A stretch of DNA of 64,000 bases from Actinomadura sp. DC4 (GCF_030406325.1 NZ_JAUEQY010000046.1:1-64000), one strand, 5' to 3'; shown: positions 14,741 through 24,876, counted from the stretch's first letter. Notes: generated by a model from the letters alone, not told the origin. Made by a program: numbers and translations.

Positions 14741-15807
14741 TGGCCGTTCTCTGCGAGCAGGTCAACCTCGCCGGCTACACCACGCTGCGCCTCGGCGGCC
14801 CGGCGCGCCGCTTCGTCGAGGCCACGACCGGCGACGAGCTGATCGGCGCCGTGCGCAAGGCCGACGAGGCGGGCGATGACGTCCTCGTCCTCGGCGGCGG
14901 CAGCAACCTCGTGGTCGCCGACGAGGGCTTCCCCGGCACGGTCGTGCACGTCGCCACCCGCGGGGTCACGGTCACGCCGGGCGAGCACGGCCAGGTGCTC
15001 GTACGCGCCCAGGCCGGCGAGGAGTGGGAGCCGTTCGTGGCGCGCTGCGTCGACGAGGGGCTCTCCGGCGTCGAGTGCCTGTCCGGCATCCCCGGGCGCC
15101 TCGGCGCCACCCCGATCCAGAACGTCGGGGCGTACGGCCAGGACGTCAGCGAGACGATCGTCGAGGTGCGGGCCTACGACCGCGAGCGCGGCGAGGTCGT
15201 CACCCTCGACCGTGACGCCTGCCGGTTCAGCTACCGCCACAGCGCCTTCAAGGGCTCCAGCCGACACGTCGTGCTGGAAGTGACGTTCGCCCTGGAGCCG
15301 ACGGACGTGTCCACCCCGGTCCGCTACGCGGAGCTGGCCCGCAGCCTGGGCGTCGAGACCGGCGAACGCGTCCCTCTCAAGGACGCGCGCGAGGCCGTGC
15401 TCGCCCTGCGCCGCGGCAAGGGCATGGTCCTGGACGCCGACGACCCCGACACCCGCAGCGCCGGATCGTTCTTCACCAACCCGATCCTGGCCGCCGATCA
15501 AGCCGCCGACCTGGCAGAACGCGTCGCGGACCGGCTCGGGGCCGACGCCGTGTTCCCGCGCTATCCCGAGGCCGACGGGCACGTGAAGACCTCGGCCGCC
15601 TGGCTGATCGACAAGGCCGGCTTCGCCAAGGGCCACGCGCGCGGCCCCGTCCGCATCTCCTCCAAGCACACGCTCGCGCTCACCAACCCGGGCGGCGCGC
15701 GCACGGAAGACCTGCTGGGCCTGGCCCGCGAGGTCCGCGACGGCGTACGCGCCGCGTTCGGCGTGACCCTCGTCAACGAACCGGTCTTCGTCGGCGTACG
15801 GCTCTAA
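14740..15807 (+). CDS. murB: UDP-N-acetylenolpyruvoylglucosamine reductase
   Basis: This 355-residue flavoenzyme reduces UDP-GlcNAc-enolpyruvate to UDP-MurNAc with NADPH in cytoplasmic peptidoglycan precursor synthesis. The FAD-binding part has LGGGSNLVVADEGFPGTVVH and the IPGRLGATPIQNVGAYGQ segment. The C-terminal MurB domain has RSAGSFFTNPIL with the catalytic serine, and a C-terminal glutamate in LVNEPVFVG. Length is typical of the actinobacterial enzyme. It overlaps the hadB-like gene by one base. Confidence 0.95.
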   Translation: MAVLCEQVNLAGYTTLRLGGPARRFVEATTGDELIGAVRKADEAGDDVLVLGGGSNLVVADEGFPGTVVHVATRGVTVTPGEHGQVLVRAQAGEEWEPFVARCVDEGLSGVECLSGIPGRLGATPIQNVGAYGQDVSETIVEVRAYDRERGEVVTLDRDACRFSYRHSAFKGSSRHVVLEVTFALEPTDVSTPVRYAELARSLGVETGERVPLKDAREAVLALRRGKGMVLDADDPDTRSAGSFFTNPILAADQAADLAERVADRLGADAVFPRYPEADGHVKTSAAWLIDKAGFAKGHARGPVRISSKHTLALTNPGGARTEDLLGLAREVRDGVRAAFGVTLVNEPVFVGVRL

Positions 15808-15868
15808 AAAGATTGAACTCTCAACAAGATTGGGGAATCGCCCCTTAAAGCCGGGCGTTTTACCGGTC

Positions 15869-16378
15869 ATGCCGATCCGGGGTTTGAACCACGCGGTCCT
15901 CTTCGTACGCGACGCGCAGCGCAGTGCGGCCTTCTACCGCGACGTGCTGGGCTTCCGGGAGATCGTCAGCATGCCGAACGCGGTCTTCATGCGGGCTCCC
16001 GACTCCGACAACGACCACGACCTGGGCCTGTTCGGGATCGGAGACGCCGCGACGGCCTCTCCGGCCGGCCGATCCTCGGTCGGCCTCTACCACCTGGCCT
16101 GGGAGGTGCCGACCCTCGCGGACCTGGCCGACCACCGGGCGCGGCTCGCCGAGGCCGGCGCGCTGGTCGGGGCGAGCGACCACGGCACCACCAAGGCGCT
16201 GTACGCCAAGGACCCCGACGGCCTGGAGTTCGAGGTGTCCTGGCTCGTGCCGCACGAGCTGATCGGCGACGACATGGAGATGGCCACGCTGCCGCTCGAC
16301 CTCGACGCCGAGATCACGAGGTACGGCGGCGACCGGGTGGGCGCGCTCAGCCGGGTTCCGGGAACAACACGTGCGTGA
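15869..16378 (+). CDS. VOC family dioxygenase-like protein
   Basis: The 169-residue protein has a catechol-2,3-dioxygenase-like VOC fold: LNHAVLFVRDAQRSAAFYRDVLGF at the N-terminus (metal-ligand His in LNHA), GLYHLAWEV in the second module (second His), and YAKDPDGLEFEVSW (ligand Glu). All three metal positions are thus present, so enzymatic activity is plausible; the substrate is unknown. ATG 15869 fits the start of the fold better than the in-frame TTG at 15830. Its last 32 bases overlap the end of the convergent GNAT gene. Confidence 0.82.
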   Translation: MPIRGLNHAVLFVRDAQRSAAFYRDVLGFREIVSMPNAVFMRAPDSDNDHDLGLFGIGDAATASPAGRSSVGLYHLAWEVPTLADLADHRARLAEAGALVGASDHGTTKALYAKDPDGLEFEVSWLVPHELIGDDMEMATLPLDLDAEITRYGGDRVGALSRVPGTTRA

Positions 16379-17288
16379 TGTCGTCCTCGCGGTCGCCGTT
16401 CGCGCCGACATAGCGTGACCGCTGGATCCCCTCGCGTACGAAACCCGCCTTCTCCAGCACCCGCTGGGACGCCACGTTGTCGCGTACGGTGCCGGCCACG
16501 AGCCGCCCGATGCCGATCTCGAACGCCCACGCGCTGAGCAGCCGTACGCCGCGCGTGGTGGCGCCGCGCCCGCGAAACCGCGGGTCCATGCTGTAACCGA
16601 TCATCGCCTGGCCGCTGAACGCCTCGTTGTACAGGCCGAGGTCGCCGGCGAACTCCCCGTCCACCCGGATGACCAGGTCGGCGCGCTCGCCGGCGAGCCA
16701 CTCGCTCGCCGCGCCCAGGCAGCGCCGCTCGACCTCCGTACGGGAGCGCTCGTGCCGGGACAGCGACCGCGCGCGTACGTCGGGCAGGTTCAGCAGGGCG
16801 AGAAGGTCGTCCACGTCTGAGGGGGCCAGCGGGCTCAGGGACACCTCGCCGTCGCGCAGACCGCCCGGGGGAAAGTCGGGCAGCGGACGCGCGGCCGGGC
16901 CGGAAGGGTCGCCGGGCAGCCACGCCCAGACCACCTCGTCGCGCCGCCCTCCGTCTCGCAGGAGGCTCCCGCGGCGCACCGCCTCCCGGGTGAACCCGGC
17001 GTTCAGCGCGACGCGCTGGGCGATCGTGTCCGTGACGGGGGTGACGAGCTCCAGCCGCTCACCGGACGCCCCGCACAGCGCGCGTACGGCCCGGGTGGCC
17101 ACGCCACGGCGGCGTTCCTCGGGTACCACCCAGCAGGCCAGGCCGGAGGTGCCGGGGCGGACGGCCGACAGGGCGAGGCCGCCGACCAGCCGCTCGCCGT
17201 CCAGGACCGCGTGGATCACCGCGGGCCCGGCGGGCAGGTGCGGTGTGAGGAGCGCGATCTGAGCCGGGGTCGGGGTCCGCAGGTGCAT
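16347..17288 (-). CDS. Tandem GNAT N-acetyltransferase
   Basis: The 313-residue protein has two GNAT modules. The N-terminal one (about 1-145) has the acetyl-CoA loop PEERRRGVATRAVRAL. The C-terminal one (about 150-313), of the RimJ/RimL type, has DPRFRGRGATTRGVRLL and ASQRVLEKAGFVREG. Such proteins acetylate protein N-termini, amines or antibiotics. ATG 17288 is preceded by GAGAGGA; a GTG at 17306 is less likely. It lies 22 bp downstream of the adenosine deaminase gene in the same direction, probably as one operon. Confidence 0.85.
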   Translation of the reverse strand: MHLRTPTPAQIALLTPHLPAGPAVIHAVLDGERLVGGLALSAVRPGTSGLACWVVPEERRRGVATRAVRALCGASGERLELVTPVTDTIAQRVALNAGFTREAVRRGSLLRDGGRRDEVVWAWLPGDPSGPAARPLPDFPPGGLRDGEVSLSPLAPSDVDDLLALLNLPDVRARSLSRHERSRTEVERRCLGAASEWLAGERADLVIRVDGEFAGDLGLYNEAFSGQAMIGYSMDPRFRGRGATTRGVRLLSAWAFEIGIGRLVAGTVRDNVASQRVLEKAGFVREGIQRSRYVGANGDREDDITHVLFPEPG

Positions 17289-17310
17289 GACGAACGATCC
17301 TCTCACCGCG

Positions 17311-18333
17311 TCACGCGGGTGTACGCAGCCAGCCGTCGACGTCGTCGAGGAGCCGCTTCTGCAGGTCCGCAGGCGCTGCCGAGCCGCGGATCGAGCAGCG
17401 CGCCAGCTCGGCCAGCTCCGCGTCGGAGAAGCCGTGGTACTCCCGCACCAGTTCGTACTGGCGCGTCAGCCGCGAGCCGAACAGCAGCGGGTCGTCCGCG
17501 CCCAGGGCGATCGGCACGCCCGCCTCGAAGATCTGCCGGACCGGGACCTGCTCCGGCGTCGCGAACACACCGAGGCTGACGTTCGAGGCCGGGCAGACCT
17601 CCAGCGTCACGCCGCGGGCGGCCAGGGTGTCCAGCAGCGCCGGATCGTCGGCCGCGCGTACCCCGTGGCCGATCCGGTTCGCGCCCAGCGCGTCCAGGCA
17701 GGCCCGTACGCTCGCCGGGCCCAGCAGCTCGCCGCCGTGAGGGGTCGACAGCAGCCCGGCGCGCCGGGCGATGCGGAACGCCGCGTCGAAGTCGTACGCC
17801 CGCCCCCGCCGCTCGTCATTGGACAGCCCGAACCCCACGACGCCGTTGCCGGCGTACTGGGCCGCGAGCCGGGCCAGCGTCCGCGCGTCGAGCGGATGCC
17901 GCGTGCGGTTGGCCGCGATGATCACTCCGACGCCCACTCCGGAGGCCTCGGAGGCCTCGCGCGCCGCGTCCATCACCAGGTCGGTGAAGGGCGTGAGCCC
18001 CCCGAACCGCGCGCCGTACCCGCTCGGGTCCACCTGGATCTCCAGCCAGCCGGAACCCTCCGCGGCCTCGTCCTCGGCCGTCTCGCGGACCAGCCGGCGG
18101 ACGTCCTCCTCCTCGCGCAGCACCGAGCGGGCGATGTCGTAGAGCCGCTGGAACCGGAACCAGCCCCGCTCGTCGGTCGCGCGCAGGCGCGGCGGCCACT
18201 CCTCGACCAGTGCCTCGGGCAGATGCACGCGGTGCCGACGGGCCAGCTCGACGAGCGTGGCGTGCCGCATCGAGCCGGTGAAGTGCACGTGCAGGTGGGT
18301 CTTGGGCAGTGCGGCGATCGGACGGGCCTCCAT
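17311..18333 (-). CDS. add: Adenosine deaminase
   Basis: This 340-residue zinc hydrolase of the adenosine/adenine deaminase family should convert adenosine to inosine in purine salvage. Metal ligands H13 and H15 are in KTHLHVHFTGS, H199 with the catalytic E202 in TPHGGE, H223 in RIGHGVR and the Asp pair D280/D281 in LGADDPLL. All key residues are in place. Adenine deaminase or an aminodeoxyfutalosine deaminase variant cannot be excluded from sequence alone. It probably heads a two-gene unit with the GNAT gene. Confidence 0.85.
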   Translation of the reverse strand: MEARPIAALPKTHLHVHFTGSMRHATLVELARRHRVHLPEALVEEWPPRLRATDERGWFRFQRLYDIARSVLREEEDVRRLVRETAEDEAAEGSGWLEIQVDPSGYGARFGGLTPFTDLVMDAAREASEASGVGVGVIIAANRTRHPLDARTLARLAAQYAGNGVVGFGLSNDERRGRAYDFDAAFRIARRAGLLSTPHGGELLGPASVRACLDALGANRIGHGVRAADDPALLDTLAARGVTLEVCPASNVSLGVFATPEQVPVRQIFEAGVPIALGADDPLLFGSRLTRQYELVREYHGFSDAELAELARCSIRGSAAPADLQKRLLDDVDGWLRTPA

Positions 18334-18435
18334 GCGGAGATATTGCCGTACGCCGCCGGCAGGCGCGTGACCTCCCCCTCCAACCGCCCATACGGGCCAT
18401 GCGGGACCCCCCCGGAAAAAAGTTTTGAGAAGGCG

Positions 18436-18464
18436 TGCAACCCCCCATGGGACTCACGCGTATA
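18436..18464 (+). promoter_or_regulatory. Putative ECF sigma promoter
   Basis: TGCAACC at 18436-18442 and CGTATA at 18459-18464 place AAC and CGT 17 bases apart, the pattern recognised by many ECF sigma factors (AAC at -35, CGT at -10). It lies 40 bp upstream of the secreted protein gene that precedes an ECF sigma gene, so autoregulation of the three-gene unit is likely. Confidence 0.6.
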
Positions 18465-18504
18465 TGAGGGGCGCGAGAGACCAACCAGGCTGAAAGGCAT
18501 TCGA

Positions 18505-19404
18505 ATGATGACGCTCAAGGTAGCTCTGCTGGTGACCACGGCCGCTGGTGCCGTCGCTGCGGGCGGTGTGACGTACGCGACCGTGGGCAACAGCAGCCAC
18601 GCCCCGAGCGCGCAGGCCGCGAATGACGCCGCCGCCTCGGGCGGCAAGCAGGCGGCCCCCGCCGCCAAGGCGCCCGCCGTCCCCGCCGTCCCCGCCGTGC
18701 CGACCTGCCTGCCGAACCTGCCGAAGGGCCAGAAGCTCGAGGCGGCCAAGGCCAAGGTCGCACAGGAGATCAAGGCGCTGGCCGCGAAGGCCCCGCAGAC
18801 CCCGGTGACCCTGCCGGCGCTGCCCACCGGCAAGCTGCCGAAGGGCATCAAGCTCGACAAGGTGCACAAGGTTCTCCAGGCCGGAGAGCTCGCCAAGCTG
18901 CCGGTGAGCAAGCTGCCCACCTGCAAGGCCGGCGAGCAGGGCACCGCCGCCACGCCGAAGCTGCCGGCCAAGCCGGGCCTGCCCGCGCTGCCGACCAAGG
19001 TCTCCTGCGACTCCGTGCCGAAGACCATCAAGAACGAGCAGGCGCGGGCCAAGGAGTTCACGCTGCCGAACGGCGCGCAGTTCGCCGTCGCCCACGCGCA
19101 CAAGGTCGTGATCCAGAGCCGCGCGGCATGTGTCTACACCCAGGAGCTCGTCGCCGGCAGCCGTGAGCTGCTGACGGTCGACCGGATCCAGACCCCGCCG
19201 CAGGTCACCCTGCGCGAGCTGGCCGCCGGCCTGAAGATGCCCGGCGACTTCGTCAGCGTCGACGGTGTCGACACGTGGCGCACCCCGGCCAACGACGGCA
19301 TGCTGTGGTACTCCAGCAAGGGCTACGCGATCCGCGTGACGAGTGTCAGCCCCGCGGCGACCGCGCTGGTTCCGGGCCTCGCCTCGCAGCTGCGCGGCAA
19401 GTGA
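18505..19404 (+). CDS. Secreted Pro/Ala/Lys-rich protein
   Basis: The 299-residue product starts at ATG 18505 (GAAAGG seven bases upstream; ATG 18508 is also possible). A signal segment VALLVTTAAGAVAAGGV is followed by a long proline/alanine/lysine-rich part (PAVPAVPAVPTCLPNLPKG and related LPALP-type repeats) to about residue 170. A folded C-terminal domain of about 120 residues follows (YTQELVAGSRELLTVDRIQT, DGVDTWRTPANDGMLWYSSK). Four to five cysteines may pair outside the cell. No enzyme motif is visible. It is followed by an ECF sigma gene and a membrane protein gene and has an ECF-type promoter upstream, so it may be an envelope protein under that sigma factor. Confidence 0.65.
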   Translation: MMTLKVALLVTTAAGAVAAGGVTYATVGNSSHAPSAQAANDAAASGGKQAAPAAKAPAVPAVPAVPTCLPNLPKGQKLEAAKAKVAQEIKALAAKAPQTPVTLPALPTGKLPKGIKLDKVHKVLQAGELAKLPVSKLPTCKAGEQGTAATPKLPAKPGLPALPTKVSCDSVPKTIKNEQARAKEFTLPNGAQFAVAHAHKVVIQSRAACVYTQELVAGSRELLTVDRIQTPPQVTLRELAAGLKMPGDFVSVDGVDTWRTPANDGMLWYSSKGYAIRVTSVSPAATALVPGLASQLRGK

Positions 19405-19481
19405 GCACGGCGCGGGTGACCCCGCGCGGAGGGTCACCCGCGCTCGGACGGCACCAATCTGCCTTCATCGGACGGAGCACC

Positions 19482-19997
19482 TTGGCGCGTCGGGATGACG
19501 AGTCATTCGTCAAGTTCGTGACGGAGCGGGGTACGGCCTTGCTCCGTACGGCGAGTCTGCTGTGCGGAGCCCGCTCCGACGCGGAGGACCTCCTCCAGAC
19601 GGCACTGGAGAAGGCCTACCGGCACTGGGGAAAGCTCGACGCCGAGACGAATCCGGAGCCGTACGTGCGCCGGATCCTCGTGAATCTCACGGTGAGCAGG
19701 GCGCGCCGCTGGCGGGTGCTGCGAGAGGTGCAGATGCCCAGCCCACCGGAGATGCCCTCGGCGTCGGAGACAGCGACCGTTGAGCTCCGTGGGGTGCTCA
19801 TCGAGGAGCTGCGCCGTCTGGGTCCGAGGCAGCGGGCCGTCCTGGTCCTCCGTTACTGGGAGGACATGTCCGAGGCCGACACCGCGAAAATGCTCGGGTG
19901 TTCGGTCGGCACAGTGAAAAGTCAGGCCGCGCGGGGGCTCGCGCGGCTGCGTGAGCGGATGGCCTCATCCGCCCACACGGCATCGTCAAGGGGGTGA
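19482..19997 (+). CDS. SigE-family ECF RNA polymerase sigma factor
   Basis: The 171-residue group-4 sigma factor has region 2 in ESFVKFVTERGTALLRTASL and ARSDAEDLLQTALEKAYRHW, and region 4 in LGPRQRAVLVLRYWEDMSEA with the helix-turn-helix MLGCSVGTVKSQAARGL. I place the start at TTG 19482 because the family begins with RRDDESF here; GGAG is four bases upstream. A GTG at 19401 overlapping the previous stop would add 27 residues and allow coupling. The gene directly downstream encodes a membrane protein that may be its regulator. The sigma factor probably reads the promoter at 18436-18464. Confidence 0.85.
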   Translation: MARRDDESFVKFVTERGTALLRTASLLCGARSDAEDLLQTALEKAYRHWGKLDAETNPEPYVRRILVNLTVSRARRWRVLREVQMPSPPEMPSASETATVELRGVLIEELRRLGPRQRAVLVLRYWEDMSEADTAKMLGCSVGTVKSQAARGLARLRERMASSAHTASSRG

Positions 19998-20000
19998 ACC

Positions 20001-20729
20001 ATGGATCTGGAGAATGAGCTGCGGCAGGCCATGGCGGAGCATGTCACGGAGGTGTCGGCCCCGAGGTCGCTGGCCTCGGACGCCAAGCGCCGTCATCACC
20101 GTACGGTCCGGCGCCGGACGGCGCTGGCCGTCGGTGTGGCCGGTGTGGCGGTGGGAGTCGCGATGGTCCCGGCCTATCAGTCCTTTCGCCCGCAGACCGT
20201 CGGTGCGGACGGTCAGGGCGGGGGAAAGCACGGCGGAGGCGTGACCGGCTCGCTGCCGGCGACGCCGGCGCCGTCCGTGACTCCACGCTCGGGCTCGCCC
20301 AAGGCCGGATCGAATGGCGCACACCCCCCGGCGAAGCCGAGACACTCCCCGAGCCCGCGTGGTTCCGGCCTCGCGATGGCCGAGCGACTGCTCGGCTACC
20401 TTCCCCAGGGCCTCACCGCGAAGCCCTGCGAGACGGACCACGTCGGCTCGAAGGAGACCACGGTCTGCCGCTGGACGGGTTCCGGCGGCTGGATCGAGGT
20501 ACGCCTCGTACGCGGCGGAGGGCTCACGGCTCCGACTGATCTCGGGTTGACCCCGCCGATGGCGAAGCAGTCCACCGTGCACGACCATCCCGCGCTGCGC
20601 AGCGCCGGGCCGCCCATTCCGAGTCAGGTCATGTGGATCGAACGCCACGGTCTCGGAGTCTGGGTGAGCGTCAGCCCTTCACTGGGTGACCGGCTTCTGC
20701 GCGTCGCGGACGGTGTGAACGTCTCCTGA
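20001..20729 (+). CDS. Single-pass membrane protein, putative anti-sigma partner
   Basis: The 242-residue protein has a short cytoplasmic N-terminus (MDLENELRQAMAEHVTEVS, basic KRRHHRTVRRR), one transmembrane segment (ALAVGVAGVAVGVAMVPAY, about residues 41-59), a Gly/Pro/Ser-rich linker and an extracellular domain with two cysteines (KPCETD, TVCRW). It begins 3 bp after the sigma gene. Position and topology are those of an anti-sigma factor, but no zinc-type ZAS motif (HxxxCxxC) is present. Partnership is therefore inferred from context only. Confidence 0.65.
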   Translation: MDLENELRQAMAEHVTEVSAPRSLASDAKRRHHRTVRRRTALAVGVAGVAVGVAMVPAYQSFRPQTVGADGQGGGKHGGGVTGSLPATPAPSVTPRSGSPKAGSNGAHPPAKPRHSPSPRGSGLAMAERLLGYLPQGLTAKPCETDHVGSKETTVCRWTGSGGWIEVRLVRGGGLTAPTDLGLTPPMAKQSTVHDHPALRSAGPPIPSQVMWIERHGLGVWVSVSPSLGDRLLRVADGVNVS

Positions 20730-20730
20730 G

Positions 20731-20772
20731 GGGTGCCGGGACGCATCCGCCTCCCAAGGCGTCCCGGCACCC
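20731..20772 (+). terminator. Terminator of sigma operon
   Basis: A perfect 13-bp stem (GGGTGCCGGGACG and complement at 20760-20772) begins right after the stop codon of the membrane protein gene. Confidence 0.8.
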
Positions 20773-20792
20773 GCCCCTCAGGCCCTCGGACA

Positions 20793-20833
20793 CGACACGG
20801 GCCGTTCCGTCATCGACGGGGCGGCCCGTGTCG
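20793..20833 (-). terminator. Terminator of aminotransferase gene
   Basis: A perfect 12-bp stem (CGACACGGGCCG with CGGCCCGTGTCG at 20822-20833) lies 20 bp beyond the stop of the minus-strand aminotransferase gene. Confidence 0.75.
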
Positions 20834-20853
20834 TTGGTCTGGCAGTGGATCGT

Positions 20854-22065
<1,212 letters not shown>

Positions 22066-22160
22066 CGTCGCAGACAGGGTGTCTCGATCTCAGCCGGATA
22101 TCGGCCCGAGTGAGGCCGAACCGGGCGCGCCTGCGGCGTTTGGTTCGACGCGGGGGTGGT

Positions 22161-22188
22161 TTGACACGTAGACTGCGGGACCTAGTGA
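22161..22188 (+). promoter_or_regulatory. Promoter of tRNA-Trp
   Basis: Consensus -35 TTGACA at 22161-22166 and -10 TAGTGA at 22183-22188, 16 bp apart, stand about 45 bp before tRNA-Trp. Confidence 0.75.
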
Positions 22189-22233
22189 CGTCGCTGATGG
22201 CTCTCGCACGCCATGAAGTGATGCCACTGGCGA

Positions 22234-22307
22234 AGGGCAGTAGCTCAATTGGCCAGAGTCCCGGTCTCCAAAACCGGTGGTTGGGGGTTCGAGTCCCTCC
22301 TGCCCTG
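22234..22307 (+). tRNA. tRNA-Trp (CCA)
   Basis: Acceptor AGGGCAG/CTGCCCT with discriminator G, D-arm TAGCTCAATTGGCCAGAG, anticodon stem CCGGT/ACCGG with loop CTCCAAA, T-arm with GGTTCGAGTCC. Located directly upstream of secE, a conserved actinobacterial arrangement. Confidence 0.95.
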
Positions 22308-22420
22308 CGGAATGCGGTTCACGTATACATGAAGACGTATGCATTAAGTACGTGGACGTATGATGCGCACGCCCACAGCGGAGTTCAATACACGACCGAC
22401 GAGGGGATGCGTCGACATCG

Positions 22421-22663
22421 ATGGCGACTGACACACGCGACGACGCCGCGACCAAGGACAAGGGGAAGCCCGGCAAGAAGCGGACTTCGCCCCTCCTGTT
22501 CTACCGCCAGGTGGTCGCCGAGCTTCGCAAGGTCATCTGGCCGACGCGCCATGAGCTCGTCACCTACACGACCGTCTCGCTGATCTTCGTGGTCATCGTC
22601 GTGGGGATCGTCTTCGGGCTCGACAACCTGTTCTCGTGGACGGTTCTGAAGCTGTTCGGCTGA
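22421..22663 (+). CDS. secE: Preprotein translocase subunit SecE
   Basis: This 80-residue subunit of the SecYEG channel has a basic cytoplasmic N-terminus, the conserved amphipathic helix [20 protein letters not shown] and a single membrane span ([20 protein letters not shown]). The length matches the short single-span SecE. A TATGAT at 22359-22364 is a good -10 candidate, in an unusually AT-rich patch holding three copies of ACGTAT (22321, 22335, 22356). It is followed by nusG 46 bp downstream. Confidence 0.95.
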   Translation: MATDTRDDAATKDKGKPGKKRTSPLLFYRQVVAELRKVIWPTRHELVTYTTVSLIFVVIVVGIVFGLDNLFSWTVLKLFG

Positions 22664-22709
22664 TCGCGTCACAGTTCTTGTCAGCGACACCCAACGAACG
22701 AGAGAAAGA

Positions 22710-23483
22710 GTGAACGTGTCCGAGTCCCCAGAGCTCCACGACGAGGCCGTCAAGGAGGCCGAGTCTGTGGAGACGGCGGCTGCGACCGAGGCTGAGGAAG
22801 TCACCGCGGAGTCCGGAGAGACGGCGGAAGACGTCTCGGCCGAGGACACCGCCGAGTCTGCCGAAGAGGCGGAGGACGAGGCTCCCGAGGAGCCCTCCGA
22901 CCCGCTCGGCGACTTCACGGCCCAGCTGCGGCGCCTACCGGGCGAGTGGTACGTCGTTCACTCGTACGCGGGGTATGAGAACCGCGTCAAGACCAACATC
23001 GAGCAGCGCACCCAGTCGCTCAACATGGAGGACTTCATCTTCCAGGTCGAGGTGCCGCAGCACGAGGTCACCGAGGTCAAGGGCGGCAAGCGCCAGAAGG
23101 TCAGCGAAAAGGTCCTGCCGGGCTACATCCTGGTGCGCATGGACCTCACCGACGAGTCGTGGGCCGCGGTCCGCAACACGCCGGGCGTGACCGGTTTCGT
23201 CGGTCTGTCCAACACGCCGTCGCCGCTGCACCTCAGCGAGGTCGCCACTCTGCTGGCGCCCGAGCCGGAGGAGCAGGCCAAGGCCAAGGAGACCGCCAAG
23301 GCCGCGGCCACCGTGGACTTCGAGGTCGGCGAGTCCGTCACCGTCATGGACGGCCCGTTCGCCACGCTGCCCGCCACGGTCAACGAGATCAACGCCGAGG
23401 CGCAGAAGCTCAAGGTGCTCGTCTCGATCTTCGGTCGCGAGACCCCGGTCGAGCTGTCGTTCAACCAGGTCTCCAAGATCTGA
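22710..23483 (+). CDS. nusG: Transcription termination/antitermination protein NusG
   Basis: The 257-residue protein has an acidic, disordered N-terminal extension of about 77 residues (repeated E, A and S), the NGN domain from [16 protein letters not shown], and a C-terminal KOW domain (about 203-257) with [17 protein letters not shown]. It travels with RNA polymerase, modulating pausing and coupling to Rho or the ribosome. The GTG start at 22710 follows GAGAGAAAGA; GTG 22716 is an alternative. The acidic extension is usual in actinobacterial NusG. Confidence 0.96.
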   Translation: MNVSESPELHDEAVKEAESVETAAATEAEEVTAESGETAEDVSAEDTAESAEEAEDEAPEEPSDPLGDFTAQLRRLPGEWYVVHSYAGYENRVKTNIEQRTQSLNMEDFIFQVEVPQHEVTEVKGGKRQKVSEKVLPGYILVRMDLTDESWAAVRNTPGVTGFVGLSNTPSPLHLSEVATLLAPEPEEQAKAKETAKAAATVDFEVGESVTVMDGPFATLPATVNEINAEAQKLKVLVSIFGRETPVELSFNQVSKI

Positions 23484-23490
23484 AAACGTC

Positions 23491-23553
23491 CCCCGCGAGA
23501 GCGGGGGAGCAAGCGGTTCCAACGCGGCGGCGCGACGTTCCAGCCGCCGCGTT
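23491..23553 (+). promoter_or_regulatory. Two hairpins between nusG and rplK
   Basis: The first hairpin, CCCCCGC-GAGA-GCGGGGG (23491-23508), has a GNRA tetraloop and follows the nusG stop. The second, AACGCGGCGG with its complement (23521-23553), lies in the rplK leader. They could form a partial terminator, or part of the L1-binding autogenous control site of the rplKA messenger; neither role can be decided here. Confidence 0.5.
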
Positions 23554-23608
23554 GCTCGCGTCACGCGGGAGTCGGGGCCGAAATCATCACGGAACGAAGG
23601 GGTGAGGC

Positions 23609-24043
23609 ATGCCTCCCAGGAAAAAGAAGCTCGCCGCGGTCGTCAAGGTCCAGCTGAACGCCGGAGCGGCGACGCCCGCGCCGCCGGTCGGTACCGCTCT
23701 CGGTCCGCACGGCGTCAACATCATGGACTTCTGCAAGCAGTACAACGCTGCCACGGAGTCCCAGCGCGGCAACGTGATCCCCGTAGAGATCAGCATCTAC
23801 GAGGACCGCTCGTTCACGTTCATCACCAAGACCCCGCCGGCCGCGCAGCTGATCAAGAAGGCCGCCGGTGTCGACAAGGGCAGCGGCGAGCCGCACAAGA
23901 ACAAGGTCGGCAGCATCAGCCGCGACCAGCTTCGCGACATCGCCCAGACCAAGATGCCCGACCTCAACGCCGGCTCGATCGAGCAGGCCGAGAAGATCAT
24001 CGCCGGCACCGCCCGTTCCATGGGCATCACGGTCGCCCGCTAA
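23609..24043 (+). CDS. rplK: Ribosomal protein uL11
   Basis: This 144-residue protein of the GTPase-associated centre binds 23S rRNA helices 43/44. Its proline-rich N-terminal domain ([20 protein letters not shown]) moves with elongation factors and is the thiostrepton contact region. The C-terminal RNA-binding domain includes the GTARSMGI motif near the end. ATG 23609 follows AAGGGGTGAGGC. It is co-transcribed with rplA. Confidence 0.97.
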   Translation: MPPRKKKLAAVVKVQLNAGAATPAPPVGTALGPHGVNIMDFCKQYNAATESQRGNVIPVEISIYEDRSFTFITKTPPAAQLIKKAAGVDKGSGEPHKNKVGSISRDQLRDIAQTKMPDLNAGSIEQAEKIIAGTARSMGITVAR

Positions 24044-24105
24044 GACCATCCCTCGTGGGAGGGCCATGCGCGGCCCGCACCACGCACTCCAGCAAGGAGA
24101 CGCAC

Positions 24106-24822
24106 ATGAAGCGCAGCAAGGGGTACCGCAACGCGGACGCCAAGATCGACAAGGCCGCTCTCTACAACCCGGTCGAGGCCGTCAAGCTGGCCAAGGAGAC
24201 CTCGCCCACCAAGTTCGACGCGACCGTCGAGGTCGGGTTCCGGCTCGGTGTGGACCCGCGCAAGGCGGACCAGATGGTCCGTGGCACGGTCAACCTGCCG
24301 CACGGCACCGGTAAGACGGCGCGCGTGCTGGTCATCGCCGGTGGTGCGAAGGCCGACGAGGCCCGCGAGGCCGGCGCCGACTACGTCGGCACCGACGACA
24401 TGATCGAGCGCATCCAGGGCGGCTTCCTGGACTTCGACGCGGTCGTCGCCTCGCCGGACATGATGGGCAAGGTCGGCCGGCTGGGCCGGGTGCTCGGCCC
24501 GCGCGGTCTCATGCCGAACCCCAAGACCGGCACCGTCACCACCGACGTGGCCAAGGCGGTCTCCGAGATCAAGGGCGGCAAGATCGAGTTCCGTGTCGAC
24601 CGGCACGGCAACCTTCACTTCATCATCGGCAAGACGTCGTTCGGCGAGCAGCAGCTCGTGGAGAACTACGCCGCCGCGCTGGAGGAGATCCTGCGGCTCA
24701 AGCCGTCGGCGGCCAAGGGGCGCTACATCAAGAAGGGCACCCTGAGCACCACGATGGGGCCGGGCATCCCGCTCGACACGAGCGTCACCCGCAACCTCAC
24801 CGCGGAGTACGAGGACGCGTAG
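24106..24822 (+). CDS. rplA: Ribosomal protein uL1
   Basis: This 238-residue L1 stalk protein has the conserved signature [20 protein letters not shown] and a C-terminal GPGIPLD stretch. It binds 23S rRNA and, in many bacteria, the rplK leader as an autorepressor. The start ATG 24106 is preceded by AAGGAGA. It is the last gene of the unit, closed by the UUCG-loop terminator. Confidence 0.97.
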   Translation: MKRSKGYRNADAKIDKAALYNPVEAVKLAKETSPTKFDATVEVGFRLGVDPRKADQMVRGTVNLPHGTGKTARVLVIAGGAKADEAREAGADYVGTDDMIERIQGGFLDFDAVVASPDMMGKVGRLGRVLGPRGLMPNPKTGTVTTDVAKAVSEIKGGKIEFRVDRHGNLHFIIGKTSFGEQQLVENYAAALEEILRLKPSAAKGRYIKKGTLSTTMGPGIPLDTSVTRNLTAEYEDA

Positions 24823-24840
24823 GCCTGACCTTCGCTTCAC

Positions 24841-24876
24841 ACGAGAGGCGTCTCCCTTCGGGGAGGCGCCTCTCGT
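24841..24876 (+). terminator. Terminator of rplKA
   Basis: A 16-bp stem with one T-G pair (ACGAGAGGCG, then TCTCCC) is closed by a TTCG tetraloop and followed by CGTCGTTT. It lies 18 bp after the rplA stop. Confidence 0.9.

Noticed and set aside
15830-15868. TTG start for the VOC protein at 15830
   Set aside because: The extra 13 residues precede the fold and have no ribosome site; ATG 15869 matches the usual N-terminus.
17287-18504. N-terminal extension of the secreted protein by 400 residues
   Set aside because: That stretch is antisense to the adenosine deaminase gene; a ribosome site and signal peptide fix the start at 18505.
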